The notes: generated by a model not told the origin, from the sequence alone. DNA of 64,000 nucleotides from Methanoplanus limicola DSM 2279 (GCF_000243255.1 NZ_CM001436.1:2196957-2260956), one strand, 5' to 3'; positions 17,311 to 25,897 are shown, numbered from the stretch's first letter. Numbers and translations are program-made.

Positions 17311-18531
17311 TTATCCTTCAATAACTTCAAACCCTCTTATTTCAGTAAGATACTCACAGGTATCAGCAAGGGCAGTTACACCATCGTCCACCCAGTCAGG
17401 TCCGGAATTTTTCATCAGGGCTACTGAGATTTCCTTTTCAAATCTGACCGGGTATTTCTCATGGAGAATATCCCAGTAGCCGGTTATTGCATCTGCCCTC
17501 TTATCAATGAGTGCCGGAGACGGGATCTTGTCACTTTTTTTGGAGTTTACAGAGTTTAAAGCCGGAAGGAGATTCCAGAGGTCGTTGTTTTTCCAGACAG
17601 AGAACGGGATCATATGATCCACTGCCATTGATTCATTATCGGGGATCACTTTTCCGGACCACACACATTCCGGTTTTAATCCGTTTTCAAAAAGTGAATT
17701 GTATGTATTTTTGGCTTCATTTACTGCCCTTTCAGTTTCAGGAGATACTGTCAGCACTTCAAGGACCATTGCTTTATTTACAATCCCGCTTTTGTCCTGT
17801 CCGGAAGAGAACTCAGCCCATTTTTTTAAAAGGCCTTCTTCTCCGGAGATGAATGCCCCGAAATACTCAAAAACGGCTGCAAGTCCGGCTGACATTGTGA
17901 AATACCCCCCTGATCTTACAAGACGGCTCCTGTCCATTGCATGCTCTTTTTTTATTGCCGGAAGGGGCCTTAAAGGTGTGAATACCGAGTAATATTCACT
18001 GCTGTATGATCTGCCAAGGTATTTCATAGGCTGATCTGCGATTGTTTTTCTGATGTCCTTTACCAGGCTTAAGAATACCGGAAATATCTCATCCGGAATT
18101 GTGCCGGCACTGTAATCTCTGTAAAAAGCTGACAGGCCTCCTTTACTTTGGTAATATTCTGTAAGTTTTTCAAACTGCGGCCTGAAGAGAAGGGCATGTT
18201 TGCCATCCGGTTCTCCTCTCTTCTGCGGGATGAATACCTCATTTTCAATTAATGGATAATAGTAAAGAATCCATTTCTCTATCAGAATTCCGATTGGAAT
18301 AGTTACCCCACCGCAGTCGATCTCCTCACATTTCCCCCCCTCACAGTTGATTTCTGCAAAGGAGTTTTCCGGATAATCACCAGTTGCATTTGTTATAACA
18401 AGATTCCTGTTCTTCTGGCAGGTATCGACCACAGCCCGGAGAAGTGCATATTTGTATGTTGCATCTGTCCTGTCATGCTCGATTATTGAGTTAATCTTAG
18501 CAAGTTCGGAGATGTCTATTTCCATTGCCAT
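17311..18531 (-). CDS. HNH endonuclease-domain protein
   Basis: A 406-aa protein whose C-terminal third carries an HNH nuclease core: CVWSGKVIPDNESMAVDHMI (the DH pair), WNLLPALNSVNSKKSDKIPS (central Asn and the following Lys), about residues 285-345. The first 270 residues are unrecognised and may bind DNA or sense a target. They include a Cys-rich hairpin INCEGGKCEEIDCGG. Solitary HNH proteins of this size are often defence or mobile nucleases; that role is inferred. Two partial copies lie at 11718-11900 and 15436-16012, and homology with copy 2 runs past the stop codon, so the duplication unit included downstream DNA. Confidence 0.8.
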   Translation of the reverse strand: MAMEIDISELAKINSIIEHDRTDATYKYALLRAVVDTCQKNRNLVITNATGDYPENSFAEINCEGGKCEEIDCGGVTIPIGILIEKWILYYYPLIENEVFIPQKRGEPDGKHALLFRPQFEKLTEYYQSKGGLSAFYRDYSAGTIPDEIFPVFLSLVKDIRKTIADQPMKYLGRSYSSEYYSVFTPLRPLPAIKKEHAMDRSRLVRSGGYFTMSAGLAAVFEYFGAFISGEEGLLKKWAEFSSGQDKSGIVNKAMVLEVLTVSPETERAVNEAKNTYNSLFENGLKPECVWSGKVIPDNESMAVDHMIPFSVWKNNDLWNLLPALNSVNSKKSDKIPSPALIDKRADAITGYWDILHEKYPVRFEKEISVALMKNSGPDWVDDGVTALADTCEYLTEIRGFEVIEG

Positions 18532-18595
18532 TGATAAAGAGTAATTTGTTTTAGAGAGTGTATAATATTTTTGTGGGTTTATCAGATTCCAAAAT

Positions 18596-18660
18596 ACTCA
18601 CTCATGAACCAGCCTGTTCACAGATGATAAATTAAACAGTGTAATGTGTCATAGGAGGAT
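18596..18660 (+). repeat. Dispersed hairpin element, copy A
   Basis: Reads CACTCATGAACCAGCCTGTT then CACAGATGAT, followed by a looser AT-rich part ending GTGTCATAGGAGG. It is about 80% identical to copy B at 22396-22458 and matches copy C at 15340-15374 in the outer arms. A short stem (GAAC/GTTC) can form. It lies in the 288-bp gap between the HNH gene and the thioredoxin-like gene; the rest of that gap shows nothing recognisable. Confidence 0.6.
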
Positions 18661-18819
18661 TGTTCAGGTTAATATAATTATATTTACTCCAAAATTACAT
18701 GACAGGCAGATTATGAATAGCAGAACTCAATGACACCACATTTAATAATACACCAAATCTGACATACATGTCGGAATGCCACTTTAAGAGAATACCAAAA
18801 TACCTAAAAAAAAGAGATA

Positions 18820-19176
18820 TTATTCAGTTATCTCAAGCAGAAGATCAACACTCCCCTTTTTGCTCTCCCCATAAAGCCTGATCCGGTAACCATCACCACT
18901 GTCCGAATTTCTCTCAATGGCATAGCTGCATAATATTCCACCGACAAGAAATGACGGTACAACACTAATCCTGCTTCCTTCAAGCAGTTTTTCATCCTCA
19001 TCAGAATAGACATCAAGCAGTTTTACTTTCCCGGAAGCGATATAATCCTCAAGTACCCTTTCCATAACAGTACATGCCAGACAGTTGCACGAATGACAGA
19101 GATAAATCTCAGGCAACCTATCAACATCTGCCACAGAAAAAACCAAATGTCCGTTTTCTGATTTTTTTTCAGGCAT
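18820..19176 (-). CDS. Thioredoxin-like fold protein
   Basis: A 118-aa protein with a thioredoxin-like arrangement. The N-terminal strand ends IYLCHSCNCLACTVMERVLE, giving Cys27, 30, 32 and 35; C32-x-x-C35 is in the position of a redox CxxC. It is followed by VKLLDVYSDEDE and ISVVPSFLVGG with the cis-Pro equivalent Pro74. The extra cysteines could bind metal instead. It starts 6 bp after the stop of the HEAT-repeat gene, with a GGTGATG ribosome site, so the two are one operon. A disulfide- or metal-linked role with that partner is inferred. Confidence 0.6.
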   Translation of the reverse strand: MPEKKSENGHLVFSVADVDRLPEIYLCHSCNCLACTVMERVLEDYIASGKVKLLDVYSDEDEKLLEGSRISVVPSFLVGGILCSYAIERNSDSGDGYRIRLYGESKKGSVDLLLEITE

Positions 19177-19182
19177 ATCTCA

Positions 19183-21504
19183 TCACCTGATATTCCCTGA
19201 CGAAAATCTCCTTAGACGGCGGGATCTGTTCTGCACCCTGACAGTTTTTCCGGACGGAAGAATCTCACAGCCGCCATCATCTTCCGAAGGCTTTGTATCT
19301 GTGGCATGATTAAACCGCGGGATGCTTTGCCAGTCATCACATCTGTAAGTTCCTTTAGGGTAGTGATTCCATGAAATCCGGTCATCTTCCATAGCCTTCA
19401 GTGTTCGGCGGAGAGATGCCTGCACTCTCTTATCCTTCTCTCCTTTAAGAAGCTGCTTTAAAGTCGTCTCTTTATCGGGATCATCACTGCCATTTATAAC
19501 TTTGACCATGTCCATTTTCATATCCGGATTTTTGTCCGAAAAAACGGCCTGTATCCTCTCCCAAAGATATTTCCTGTTGATCCCGATAATATCGCTGTAA
19601 ATTGGATATTTCTCCATATGTTCGCAAATGTCCCTGTTTCCAAAATAACCTGCCCGGTCACTGGTGGATGAATATGACATCCCTGACAGAATTCTTACAG
19701 GCAGCCATGAACTGTCGGGGTCTGCGGATTTAAGAACCTCCATGCAGTGGTCGATTAAAAACTGCGCCTGAAAATCTCTTAGAATCTCAATCACCCTCTC
19801 CCTTACAAACCGGCATTCAGTGTAAGCAAGGGCAAAGGCATTTTTGCAGATCTCAGCAGAGTTATCCCTGAATACTTCTTCCATATAATTCAGGTTCTCC
19901 TCTGCATCTACAGGACTAACGCTTATTCTCTCAAGACCCCGGTTGTAAAGCTCCTTTAGGGCACTCAGTGCAGCAAAGCGGATTTCAGGAGATTTATGCC
20001 CTATCAGAGGTGCAGTTTTTTCGACATCCGGTGATGAACCGCAGCTGGCTATGACTTTCAGTACCGCTTTTAAGGTATCCGGGTCCTTTGATTCGAGGAA
20101 CGGGTGAAGCCTGTCTATCTCAAAAATTTCATTTAATTCTGCAAGTGAAAGGAGGATTTCCCGCTTTACTTCTTCGGATTCTCTTTTTGACTCAAGCACA
20201 GGGAAGATGTAATCGTGTAAATGCTCACAATTCCCAGGTCCCGTCCTGACCATAGCCTGGAATATCACTCCAAAATCTTCCTTTCCGGAATCTACTTCCA
20301 TTAAATATCCCTCAATGTATTTGTACCCGTCAGGATGGCCGATCTCACCTATGAACCTGATATATTTCAGCGAAATTTCCTCTCCGTTTTTCATATTGTA
20401 CTGACCGTCAAGCAGGACATCGCCAAGCAGATATGTTACCTCCTTTGGGCAGTGCCTCTTAACTTCCCTGATCAGAATTGACCAGTTCTGACGGCTGTAC
20501 CTGTCCGGGTCAGAGAACAGGACCAGCAGTTCGGACAGACTTTTTTCCTGTATCAGTTTCTGTGCAGCAAGGCAGGATATCCCCTCATCTTTATGCTCTG
20601 TCAGATCTGAGAGGACTTTCATGTCCGCTGAATTACAGGGCATTCCCAGGATACGCACTGCTGCTTTATGCGATATTTCTCCACTGCCGGATTCTGCAAT
20701 CATTGCAAGGGTTTCAATGTCTTTTGAAATTCCGAGGACATCAATTAAGCTGCTAAGCTTTTGGTCAAGGTACCTGACCACCCCAGGTTCAGGGTCTTTT
20801 CTGTGCCTGAGAATGGCCCTTATTTCATCTCTTTGGGAGAAGAATGACCGGCACACTGAGATCTTCTCAGCCGCAAGAAGGCGTATTAAGCTGTCCTCTT
20901 CATTCAGGAGAAATAAGAGCTGTTCTGTGCTCTTCGGGTTTTGGATTACCTGAAGTTTGTCCCTTCTGCCCGGAAATCCGGTCACTTTTTTCTCTGCCTC
21001 TTCTGTACGGCAGAGGGAGGGAGGGCAAAGGTAGGGGAGGGTGGTCCACCCCCTGCAGATTATTTTTCTGGCGGAAACTGTGGTTCCGTCTTTTTCGTAA
21101 GATATAATGAGGTTGTTTTCTGGGCTGTCTGTGCCTTTTATTACAATTTTTCCGGTCTTTTCTGTTTTAATGAGGAGGTTTCTGAGCTGTATTCTCTCTG
21201 TCTCAAGGAAGTTTCCGTGAAGTGATGGTGTTAAAAGCCCTTTTAGCGGTGCTGAGATGTAACTACCTGTGAGGCTTTCATCCGGCACCCAGATGAGGAG
21301 GGTATCAGGATCTGATATGTCGTCTGATATGAGGTCTGGTGTGAATGTCCTCATCTCAGTGCCTTTTTTTTCCGGGAGATCTGACCGTCTGCATTCCATG
21401 AAGCAGATGGAATTCCCGTTTTTGTTGTTGATTAAAAGTTCTGCAAATTCCCCAACGTTGATTTCAGCTATTGTCCAGGTCTTTGGGTATGTATGCTGTA
21501 TCAC
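19183..21504 (-). CDS. Large HEAT-repeat protein
   Basis: A 773-aa protein built mainly of HEAT/PBS-lyase-like repeats from about residue 200 to 700 (recurring patterns such as KAAVRILGMPC, SCLAAQKLIQEKS, RFAALSALKELYN). The first 190 residues form a separate, possibly beta-rich domain. GTG 21504 is preferred over the ATG-like TTG at 21549, because GGAG lies 8 nt before it. HEAT arrays act as protein-binding scaffolds. It is co-oriented with the thioredoxin-like gene and divergent from the caspase/CHAT-like gene 204 bp away. HEAT proteins beside CHAT peptidases are a known pattern in prokaryotic immune or death systems; here that is inference. No catalytic motif is seen. Confidence 0.72.
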   Translation of the reverse strand: MIQHTYPKTWTIAEINVGEFAELLINNKNGNSICFMECRRSDLPEKKGTEMRTFTPDLISDDISDPDTLLIWVPDESLTGSYISAPLKGLLTPSLHGNFLETERIQLRNLLIKTEKTGKIVIKGTDSPENNLIISYEKDGTTVSARKIICRGWTTLPYLCPPSLCRTEEAEKKVTGFPGRRDKLQVIQNPKSTEQLLFLLNEEDSLIRLLAAEKISVCRSFFSQRDEIRAILRHRKDPEPGVVRYLDQKLSSLIDVLGISKDIETLAMIAESGSGEISHKAAVRILGMPCNSADMKVLSDLTEHKDEGISCLAAQKLIQEKSLSELLVLFSDPDRYSRQNWSILIREVKRHCPKEVTYLLGDVLLDGQYNMKNGEEISLKYIRFIGEIGHPDGYKYIEGYLMEVDSGKEDFGVIFQAMVRTGPGNCEHLHDYIFPVLESKRESEEVKREILLSLAELNEIFEIDRLHPFLESKDPDTLKAVLKVIASCGSSPDVEKTAPLIGHKSPEIRFAALSALKELYNRGLERISVSPVDAEENLNYMEEVFRDNSAEICKNAFALAYTECRFVRERVIEILRDFQAQFLIDHCMEVLKSADPDSSWLPVRILSGMSYSSTSDRAGYFGNRDICEHMEKYPIYSDIIGINRKYLWERIQAVFSDKNPDMKMDMVKVINGSDDPDKETTLKQLLKGEKDKRVQASLRRTLKAMEDDRISWNHYPKGTYRCDDWQSIPRFNHATDTKPSEDDGGCEILPSGKTVRVQNRSRRLRRFSSGNIR

Positions 21505-21708
21505 ATGATCATCTCCATTTTGTAAAATTGTAACAATTGCATACAACAATGTTTAAAACACAAATTTACAAAAATACATATGACAAACAAAGATATAATT
21601 GTTTGGATCTCTGAATTTTCTGATAAAAGAGGTTGCGGGCCATAAATGAAGTTTTCAAATAGACAGATTCCACTGCCGGAGAATTAGGTCTTTGGAGATG
21701 ATAAAGTT

Positions 21709-22329
21709 ATGGAGGTATTGAATTACCGGACTTTTGAGGTCGGGAAAAGAGGAATATTTATAGCTTTTAAAAATATAACGGAAAATATGCGAGATCTACT
21801 TTTTATCGAATGCACTCCGAAAAAAGATGATATACGGGAAGGTATTGTTCTGCATGAATTTTTAAACATGACAGATACAGGCTACAGGGGCCGTTTTGAA
21901 CTGCATGAGATTAGCAGTAAAAATAAGCTGATCTCATTGCTGGAAGATAAGGAATATCTGAAGAGTTTTAAGGGAATTCATCTGAGCGGACACGGAACTA
22001 ATGAAGGGGGAAGACTTGGGTTTAAGCTGCCCCATGGAGTCCTCCATCCGGATGAATTCCCCAGGGGGTGCTTCAATGATAAGATTGTCGGTTTTTCGGC
22101 CTGTGATCTTGGAAAAATTGATTTTTGCCGGAATTTACTGGGAAATACCGGTTTTAAGTGCTTCATTGCTCCGCAAAGGGGGGTAAAATTTATGGATGCC
22201 GCCATCTGGTTCCTGACCCTGTATTACCTTTATGTCGGGTGCAACAAACAGATCTGGACTGCCTACAATGAGACGAACGAGAAGTTTAACGCCCTTGTAA
22301 AGGGTGCATTTCAGTATTATGAACCATAG
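21709..22329 (+). CDS. Stand-alone caspase/CHAT-like peptidase domain protein
   Basis: A 206-aa protein with the two landmarks of the caspase/CHAT fold. A strand ends in His-Gly (IHLSGHGTNEGG, His95), and 36 residues later a strand ends in Ser-Ala-Cys (IVGFSACDLGK, Cys132). The preceding strands (GIFIAF, LLFIECTP) and the basic-to-acidic loop fit a single-domain CHAT core with almost no extra sequence. A Cys peptidase activity is predicted from these residues only. It has a GGAGATGATA region before ATG 21709 and ends with TAG. The neighbour on the opposite strand is the HEAT-repeat protein, a plausible partner or target. Confidence 0.6.
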   Translation: MEVLNYRTFEVGKRGIFIAFKNITENMRDLLFIECTPKKDDIREGIVLHEFLNMTDTGYRGRFELHEISSKNKLISLLEDKEYLKSFKGIHLSGHGTNEGGRLGFKLPHGVLHPDEFPRGCFNDKIVGFSACDLGKIDFCRNLLGNTGFKCFIAPQRGVKFMDAAIWFLTLYYLYVGCNKQIWTAYNETNEKFNALVKGAFQYYEP

Positions 22330-22395
22330 ATGCTAAAGGGAGAGTGACCGTTGGAGTTGTCTGGAAGAATATTTGGGAATCGGAATTTAAAAAAA

Positions 22396-22458
22396 AGTCA
22401 CTCATGAACCAGCCGGTTCACAGATGATGAATGAAACTGTGCACTGTTTCATAGGAGT
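22396..22458 (+). repeat. Dispersed hairpin element, copy B
   Basis: Reads TCACTCATGAACCAGCCGGT then TCACAGATGATGAAT. The stem GAACC-AGCC-GGTTC is perfect, flanked by TCAT/ATGA. It lies between the convergent caspase/CHAT-like gene and the 317-aa gene, near both stop codons, so a terminator or RNA-processing role is possible. Copies A and C lie at 18596 and 15340. Confidence 0.6.
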
Positions 22459-22470
22459 ATTCTTCCGGGA

Positions 22471-23424
22471 CTAAAACACCTGTCCTCTTGAGAGGTCGTA
22501 TGAGAGTTTTATCTCGTCTTTTATGAATTCTTCCATATCAGATGGAGGATATTGGTCAAAGTTTTTCCGGTAATTATTTACAACGTATCGCTCCGGCCGG
22601 AATTCCGACTCAGAGGCTATGAAGAGCGGTTTCCACCCGAAGAATGCCTCACCTTTTGCCATATTTTTCTCTTCCGGATCGTGAGGTACCAGACCGTATA
22701 TATTATCTACCGATGCCATCATCATGAAGAAGGGACGCCTGATGCCTCTTTTTTCGGTGTAGAAGGTTATGACGTAGGTCGGGGCACCTATAATGCCTTC
22801 GCCGGTTGTATATTCATATTTTACAAATGTTACATTTTCAAAGGATTCACGCAAGAACCTGATGAGTTTTGTGATGGTGAGTTCTGATTCTTCCACACTG
22901 TCACCAGTCGGGAAGAAGTACCTCACCCTGCCGCCTTCGATGAGATCCTCCTCAAACCTTTCCAGTTTTGTATGCAGGAACTGGTTGTTTGCTTCGTAGT
23001 AGTTGAGCAGTTCCTCGATAGTGTCATTGATGGAGTCGCTTCCGGATTTGAATGTTTTTAGCCGGTTTATTGCCGTCTGCCTGAGCCTCACCATTGAGTA
23101 ATTGGGTCTTCTGCCTGTGCTGAGTCCGCCAGGTCCTCTGGACATCCTTCTCCTGTTTTCGTTATCCTGCTCTCTTAATTCTTCCCTGTTTAATCCCGAC
23201 CTGTTCATCCCAATCCGGGTTTTACTTCTGTTTTCGCTTCTGGTTTCATCTCTGGTTTCACTTGAGGTTTCATCTCTGGTTTCACTTGAGGTTTCATCTC
23301 TGGTTTCACTTCTTTCTTCACTTAAGATATCACGCTTGGTTTTACTCCCGGCTTCACCTCTTGTTTTTCTCTCCGGTTCCGGGTTTTCGATAATTTTTAT
23401 TTCATCATTTTCTTTTTTTGCCAT
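22471..23424 (-). CDS. Unknown protein with charged tandem-repeat N-terminus
   Basis: A 317-aa protein of unknown family. Residues 1-100 are highly charged and disordered-looking (Ser/Glu/Thr/Arg), and include a repeated block ETRDETSS encoded by a 24-bp DNA tandem repeat. After RPNYSMVRLRQTAINRLKTF comes a folded domain (about 115-317) with a coiled-coil helix (NYYEANNQFLHTKLERFEED) and alternating strands including YVITFYTEKRG and FFMMMASVDNIYG. The RLRQTAINRL part resembles a ribbon-helix-helix or short DNA-binding segment, but this is weak. Convergent with the caspase/CHAT-like gene, 141 bp apart. The 270 bp upstream to 23698 show no gene. Confidence 0.6.
   Translation of the reverse strand: MAKKENDEIKIIENPEPERKTRGEAGSKTKRDILSEERSETRDETSSETRDETSSETRDETRSENRSKTRIGMNRSGLNREELREQDNENRRRMSRGPGGLSTGRRPNYSMVRLRQTAINRLKTFKSGSDSINDTIEELLNYYEANNQFLHTKLERFEEDLIEGGRVRYFFPTGDSVEESELTITKLIRFLRESFENVTFVKYEYTTGEGIIGAPTYVITFYTEKRGIRRPFFMMMASVDNIYGLVPHDPEEKNMAKGEAFFGWKPLFIASESEFRPERYVVNNYRKNFDQYPPSDMEEFIKDEIKLSYDLSRGQVF
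23243..23311 (-). repeat. 24-bp in-frame tandem repeat
   Basis: Nearly three exact copies of a 24-bp unit (on the plus strand GTTTCATCTCTGGTTTCACT followed by TGAG) at 23243-23266, 23267-23290 and 23291-23311. Being 24 bp long, each unit adds eight residues (SETRDETS-type) to the N-terminus of the 317-aa protein without shifting frame. Shorter related units flank it. Such repeats expand and contract by slippage, so length variation between strains is expected. Confidence 0.85.
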
Positions 23425-23698
23425 ATTTTCTCTCCCTTACTGTTTTTTATAAAGTCCCTTTGGTCCAGGTTAAATTATGATATATCTGCTAAAAAAACAT
23501 TGCAAATTCCGATAATAATTATTTGCTGTAATATGGTATTTTCTTTACTATTAAATTATGTATAAAATGTAAAATGTGTATCATAAAATCATTCTGACTG
23601 TCATAAAAACCAAGGTTTTTGTTAATTAGCTTAAAGGAACATTTAACATCGATTCTAAAAAAAGATTTACTATTTAAAAAACAAAGGCTAATAAAATA

Positions 23699-24004
23699 TC
23701 AACACTTTCCAATTTCATTAATGATTTCACAGAGATCATTGAAATAGTAAATCTTCCGCCTGCCATCTGACTTTTCACGCTTAGATTTAATCCAACCTGC
23801 CTTCACCAACTCAGGCAGAACTCTGCCAGCATATGACTTAGTTATACCCAAAATTTCCTGTGCTTCTTCATGAGTAAATGAATTACCATTTGTTTTATTA
23901 TATAGTTTAGATAACTTTTCAAGTAAATGTTTAGGGATAGCTTCAGCCATTTCTTCATGAATGTGGATTAAAAAAATATTTATAGCCATAAGTAGTCTAC
24001 TCAT
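23699..24004 (-). CDS. Winged-helix transcriptional regulator of the island
   Basis: A 101-aa (or 83-aa) winged-helix protein: EEAQEILGITKSYAGRVLPE is the helix-turn-helix and WIKSKREKSDGRRKIYYFND the wing. The longest start is ATG 24004. An ATG at 23950 (MAEAIPKHLLEKLSK) fits the domain better and would leave room for a divergent promoter. It is encoded opposite the first gene of the Dpd-like operon, only 25-80 bp away. A perfect inverted repeat sits in that gap, so it probably represses itself and the operon. This is inferred from arrangement; the ligand is unknown. Confidence 0.78.
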   Translation of the reverse strand: MSRLLMAINIFLIHIHEEMAEAIPKHLLEKLSKLYNKTNGNSFTHEEAQEILGITKSYAGRVLPELVKAGWIKSKREKSDGRRKIYYFNDLCEIINEIGKC

Positions 24005-24015
24005 TTAGTAGACTA
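23993..24015. promoter_or_regulatory. Probable operator: perfect 8-bp inverted repeat in the divergent promoter
   Basis: TAGTCTAC-(7 nt)-GTAGACTA is a perfect palindrome with a 7-nt spacer, between the winged-helix regulator and the transglycosylase gene. A TATA-like AAATATTTATAG lies about 10-20 bp to its left and can be read on either strand. The GGAGG ribosome site for ATG 24030 is at about 24020. The palindrome would overlap the transcription start of the operon, a normal place for an archaeal repressor site. Confidence 0.65.
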
Positions 24016-24029
24016 ATTTGGAGGAATAA

Positions 24030-25058
24030 ATGGGAGAATTAAAAAGTATTATTACAAGAACCAGGGAGTTGGAAACACCTGCATTTTTTCCGGTTCATAA
24101 CTGCGGAATTAAAGGTGATGGCAATTCCCCAAAATATTGGGAAGAAATTCCGGATATGAAAACAATGATGGTAAATGCTCACTACATTAACTCAACGGCC
24201 TTCTATGAAAGATTAAAAACTCAGAAATTACATGGCAAATATGTTAAAGATGGCGTGTTTTTTGCAGACAGTGGAGGATATCAACAAAAAACAGACAACA
24301 TAACATTAGATCCAGTCCAGATCCTAAGAGTTCAGGAAAACATAGGAGCCGATATTGCTGCTACACTGGATGTACCAGTTTTTCAGGAGGATGACATATA
24401 CTACAGAAACCATTCAGATTCCATAAAAAAAAGTGTAAAAAATGCATTATTAGCGCTTGAAAAACGGGAACACGAAGATATGCTGATATATGCCACCATA
24501 CAGGGAAGCAATATAAAAGTTATGATGAATATGCTCGATTATCTGATGAAAAGAGGAAATTTTGATGGTTTTGCAATAGGTGGTCTTGTATCAAAAAAGT
24601 CAAATTATAGGGCAGTAATTGACACAATTTTTGCCATCAGGAAAAAAATTGGAGACCTCCCATTACATATTTTCGGATTGGGAGGTCCAACAATGATTCC
24701 TTTAATGGTTTACATGGGTGCCGACACTTTTGACTCATCAGCATTCTTAAAAGGAGGATCAAGCAGGTTATATTTCCTGCCAGAAGGTAATACTATTGAA
24801 TTTCAGAAGATGAAAGTAACGAAATACCTTCCCTGCATCTGTCCTGTCTGCTCAAATCACAAATTTGATGAAATACGCAATGAGAGAAAACTGATTGGTT
24901 TACATAATTTGTGGATCATAAACAATGAAATAAGAAAATTAAAAGTCTCTATTTTAGAAAATGACGTTGAAAGATATCTGGATAAAAGATTTTCAAATAG
25001 TATAGGAATAAAAAGTTCATATAGATATGCCAAATTAAAAAAGAAGGGCCTAGTATGA
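24030..25058 (+). CDS. TGT-family (tRNA-guanine transglycosylase-like) base-exchange enzyme, first gene of Dpd-like operon
   Basis: A 342-aa TIM-barrel transglycosylase. TGT landmarks are all present. FADSGGYQ gives Asp80 (general acid/base), the substrate loop has IGGLVSKK, and GADTFDSS gives the nucleophile Asp235. A zinc site is formed by C269-x-C-x-x-C274 and H292 in LHNLW. TGTs swap guanine for a 7-deazaguanine. It lacks the PUA and C-terminal domains of archaeal tRNA TGT (about 500-650 aa), so DNA is the likelier substrate. It opens the operon behind a GGAGG site, and its stop overlaps the next start (ATGA). A second family member is at 47554-49248. Which of the two is the true DpdA equivalent cannot be decided by eye. 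Confidence 0.82.
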   Translation: MGELKSIITRTRELETPAFFPVHNCGIKGDGNSPKYWEEIPDMKTMMVNAHYINSTAFYERLKTQKLHGKYVKDGVFFADSGGYQQKTDNITLDPVQILRVQENIGADIAATLDVPVFQEDDIYYRNHSDSIKKSVKNALLALEKREHEDMLIYATIQGSNIKVMMNMLDYLMKRGNFDGFAIGGLVSKKSNYRAVIDTIFAIRKKIGDLPLHIFGLGGPTMIPLMVYMGADTFDSSAFLKGGSSRLYFLPEGNTIEFQKMKVTKYLPCICPVCSNHKFDEIRNERKLIGLHNLWIINNEIRKLKVSILENDVERYLDKRFSNSIGIKSSYRYAKLKKKGLV

Positions 25059-25897
25059 GAAAAAGTATGCGTCCGGTTTCACTTAGCCGGGTTGTAGAAG
25101 TTGCATTGATTGCAGAGAAGGAAGAAGAAATTAATTATGAGAATCTAAGTGAAAAACTGAATATTTCCATCCGTAGATCCAGAGAAATAATTAATGAAAT
25201 GGATGTTATGAATCTTCTTGAAAATGATGAACAGAAATTTATTCCGACTCAGGAATGTCGAATATTTAACAGAGCTGTTTTGGAAGAAGACTGGGAATCA
25301 ATTCACTCCGTTTTGATGAATTATCCATTTTACAGCCAATTTTATAATTATATTGACAGAAACGGACCTGTTGAATTATCCAACCTTGAAAGTGGAATGA
25401 AAAATTCAGAATATCTTTTTAATAAGACATCCATCTCCATAATATCAGACTGGACTCTAAGGATTGGCCTGATACAGAGAAATGTATTCAATGATCACTA
25501 TTACAGCATTAATTCTGATTGTATAAATTTTCCGGATTCCTTTGCCAGAAATTATTCATCACTTGACACAGATGAATCAGGTTTCATGAAAAAAAGATAC
25601 ATTTCAATACCTAAATTGAGGGAGTTTACATGCGAAAATTTAAAAATTAGCAGGATTTTTTTTGATAAATCACTTATTGAACTTTACAATAAAAACATTG
25701 GAATTATTGAATTTTCAGGTGCACCAGTAACAACAAGTGCAAAAAAAAGCAAGAAAAAAATAAAATCAGCTGTTTTTTCAAACATTCCAGAATGGACCGG
25801 TGTTGAACTTAGGTCTGACAAGTATCTTAGTGGAATTAAAATTGGGAAGAAAGAATTCATATATGTAGCAATTCACGGGAGTATAAACAATGAGTAA
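25055..25897 (+). CDS. Winged-helix-containing unknown protein of the island
   Basis: A 280-aa unrecognised protein. The first 70 residues form a winged-helix-like domain (LSRVVEVALIAEKEEEINYE then LSEKLNISIRRSREIINEMD). The remainder is helical with a beta-rich end (LRSDKYLSGIKIGKKEFIYV). It overlaps the transglycosylase upstream (ATGA) and the ATPase downstream by 8 bp, so all three are made together. It sits where bacterial Dpd islands carry modification accessory genes, but it does not resemble DpdB (ParB-like) or DpdC as far as can be seen. Possibly a DNA-recognition subunit. Confidence 0.6.
   Translation: MRKSMRPVSLSRVVEVALIAEKEEEINYENLSEKLNISIRRSREIINEMDVMNLLENDEQKFIPTQECRIFNRAVLEEDWESIHSVLMNYPFYSQFYNYIDRNGPVELSNLESGMKNSEYLFNKTSISIISDWTLRIGLIQRNVFNDHYYSINSDCINFPDSFARNYSSLDTDESGFMKKRYISIPKLREFTCENLKISRIFFDKSLIELYNKNIGIIEFSGAPVTTSAKKSKKKIKSAVFSNIPEWTGVELRSDKYLSGIKIGKKEFIYVAIHGSINNE

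Noticed and set aside
23243-23311. Possible CRISPR array
   Set aside because: The units are contiguous without spacers and lie in frame inside a coding region.
24030-25058. Housekeeping archaeosine tRNA TGT
   Set aside because: Too short (342 aa) and without the C-terminal/PUA domains of archaeal arcTGT. It sits at the head of a defence-like operon under its own regulator.
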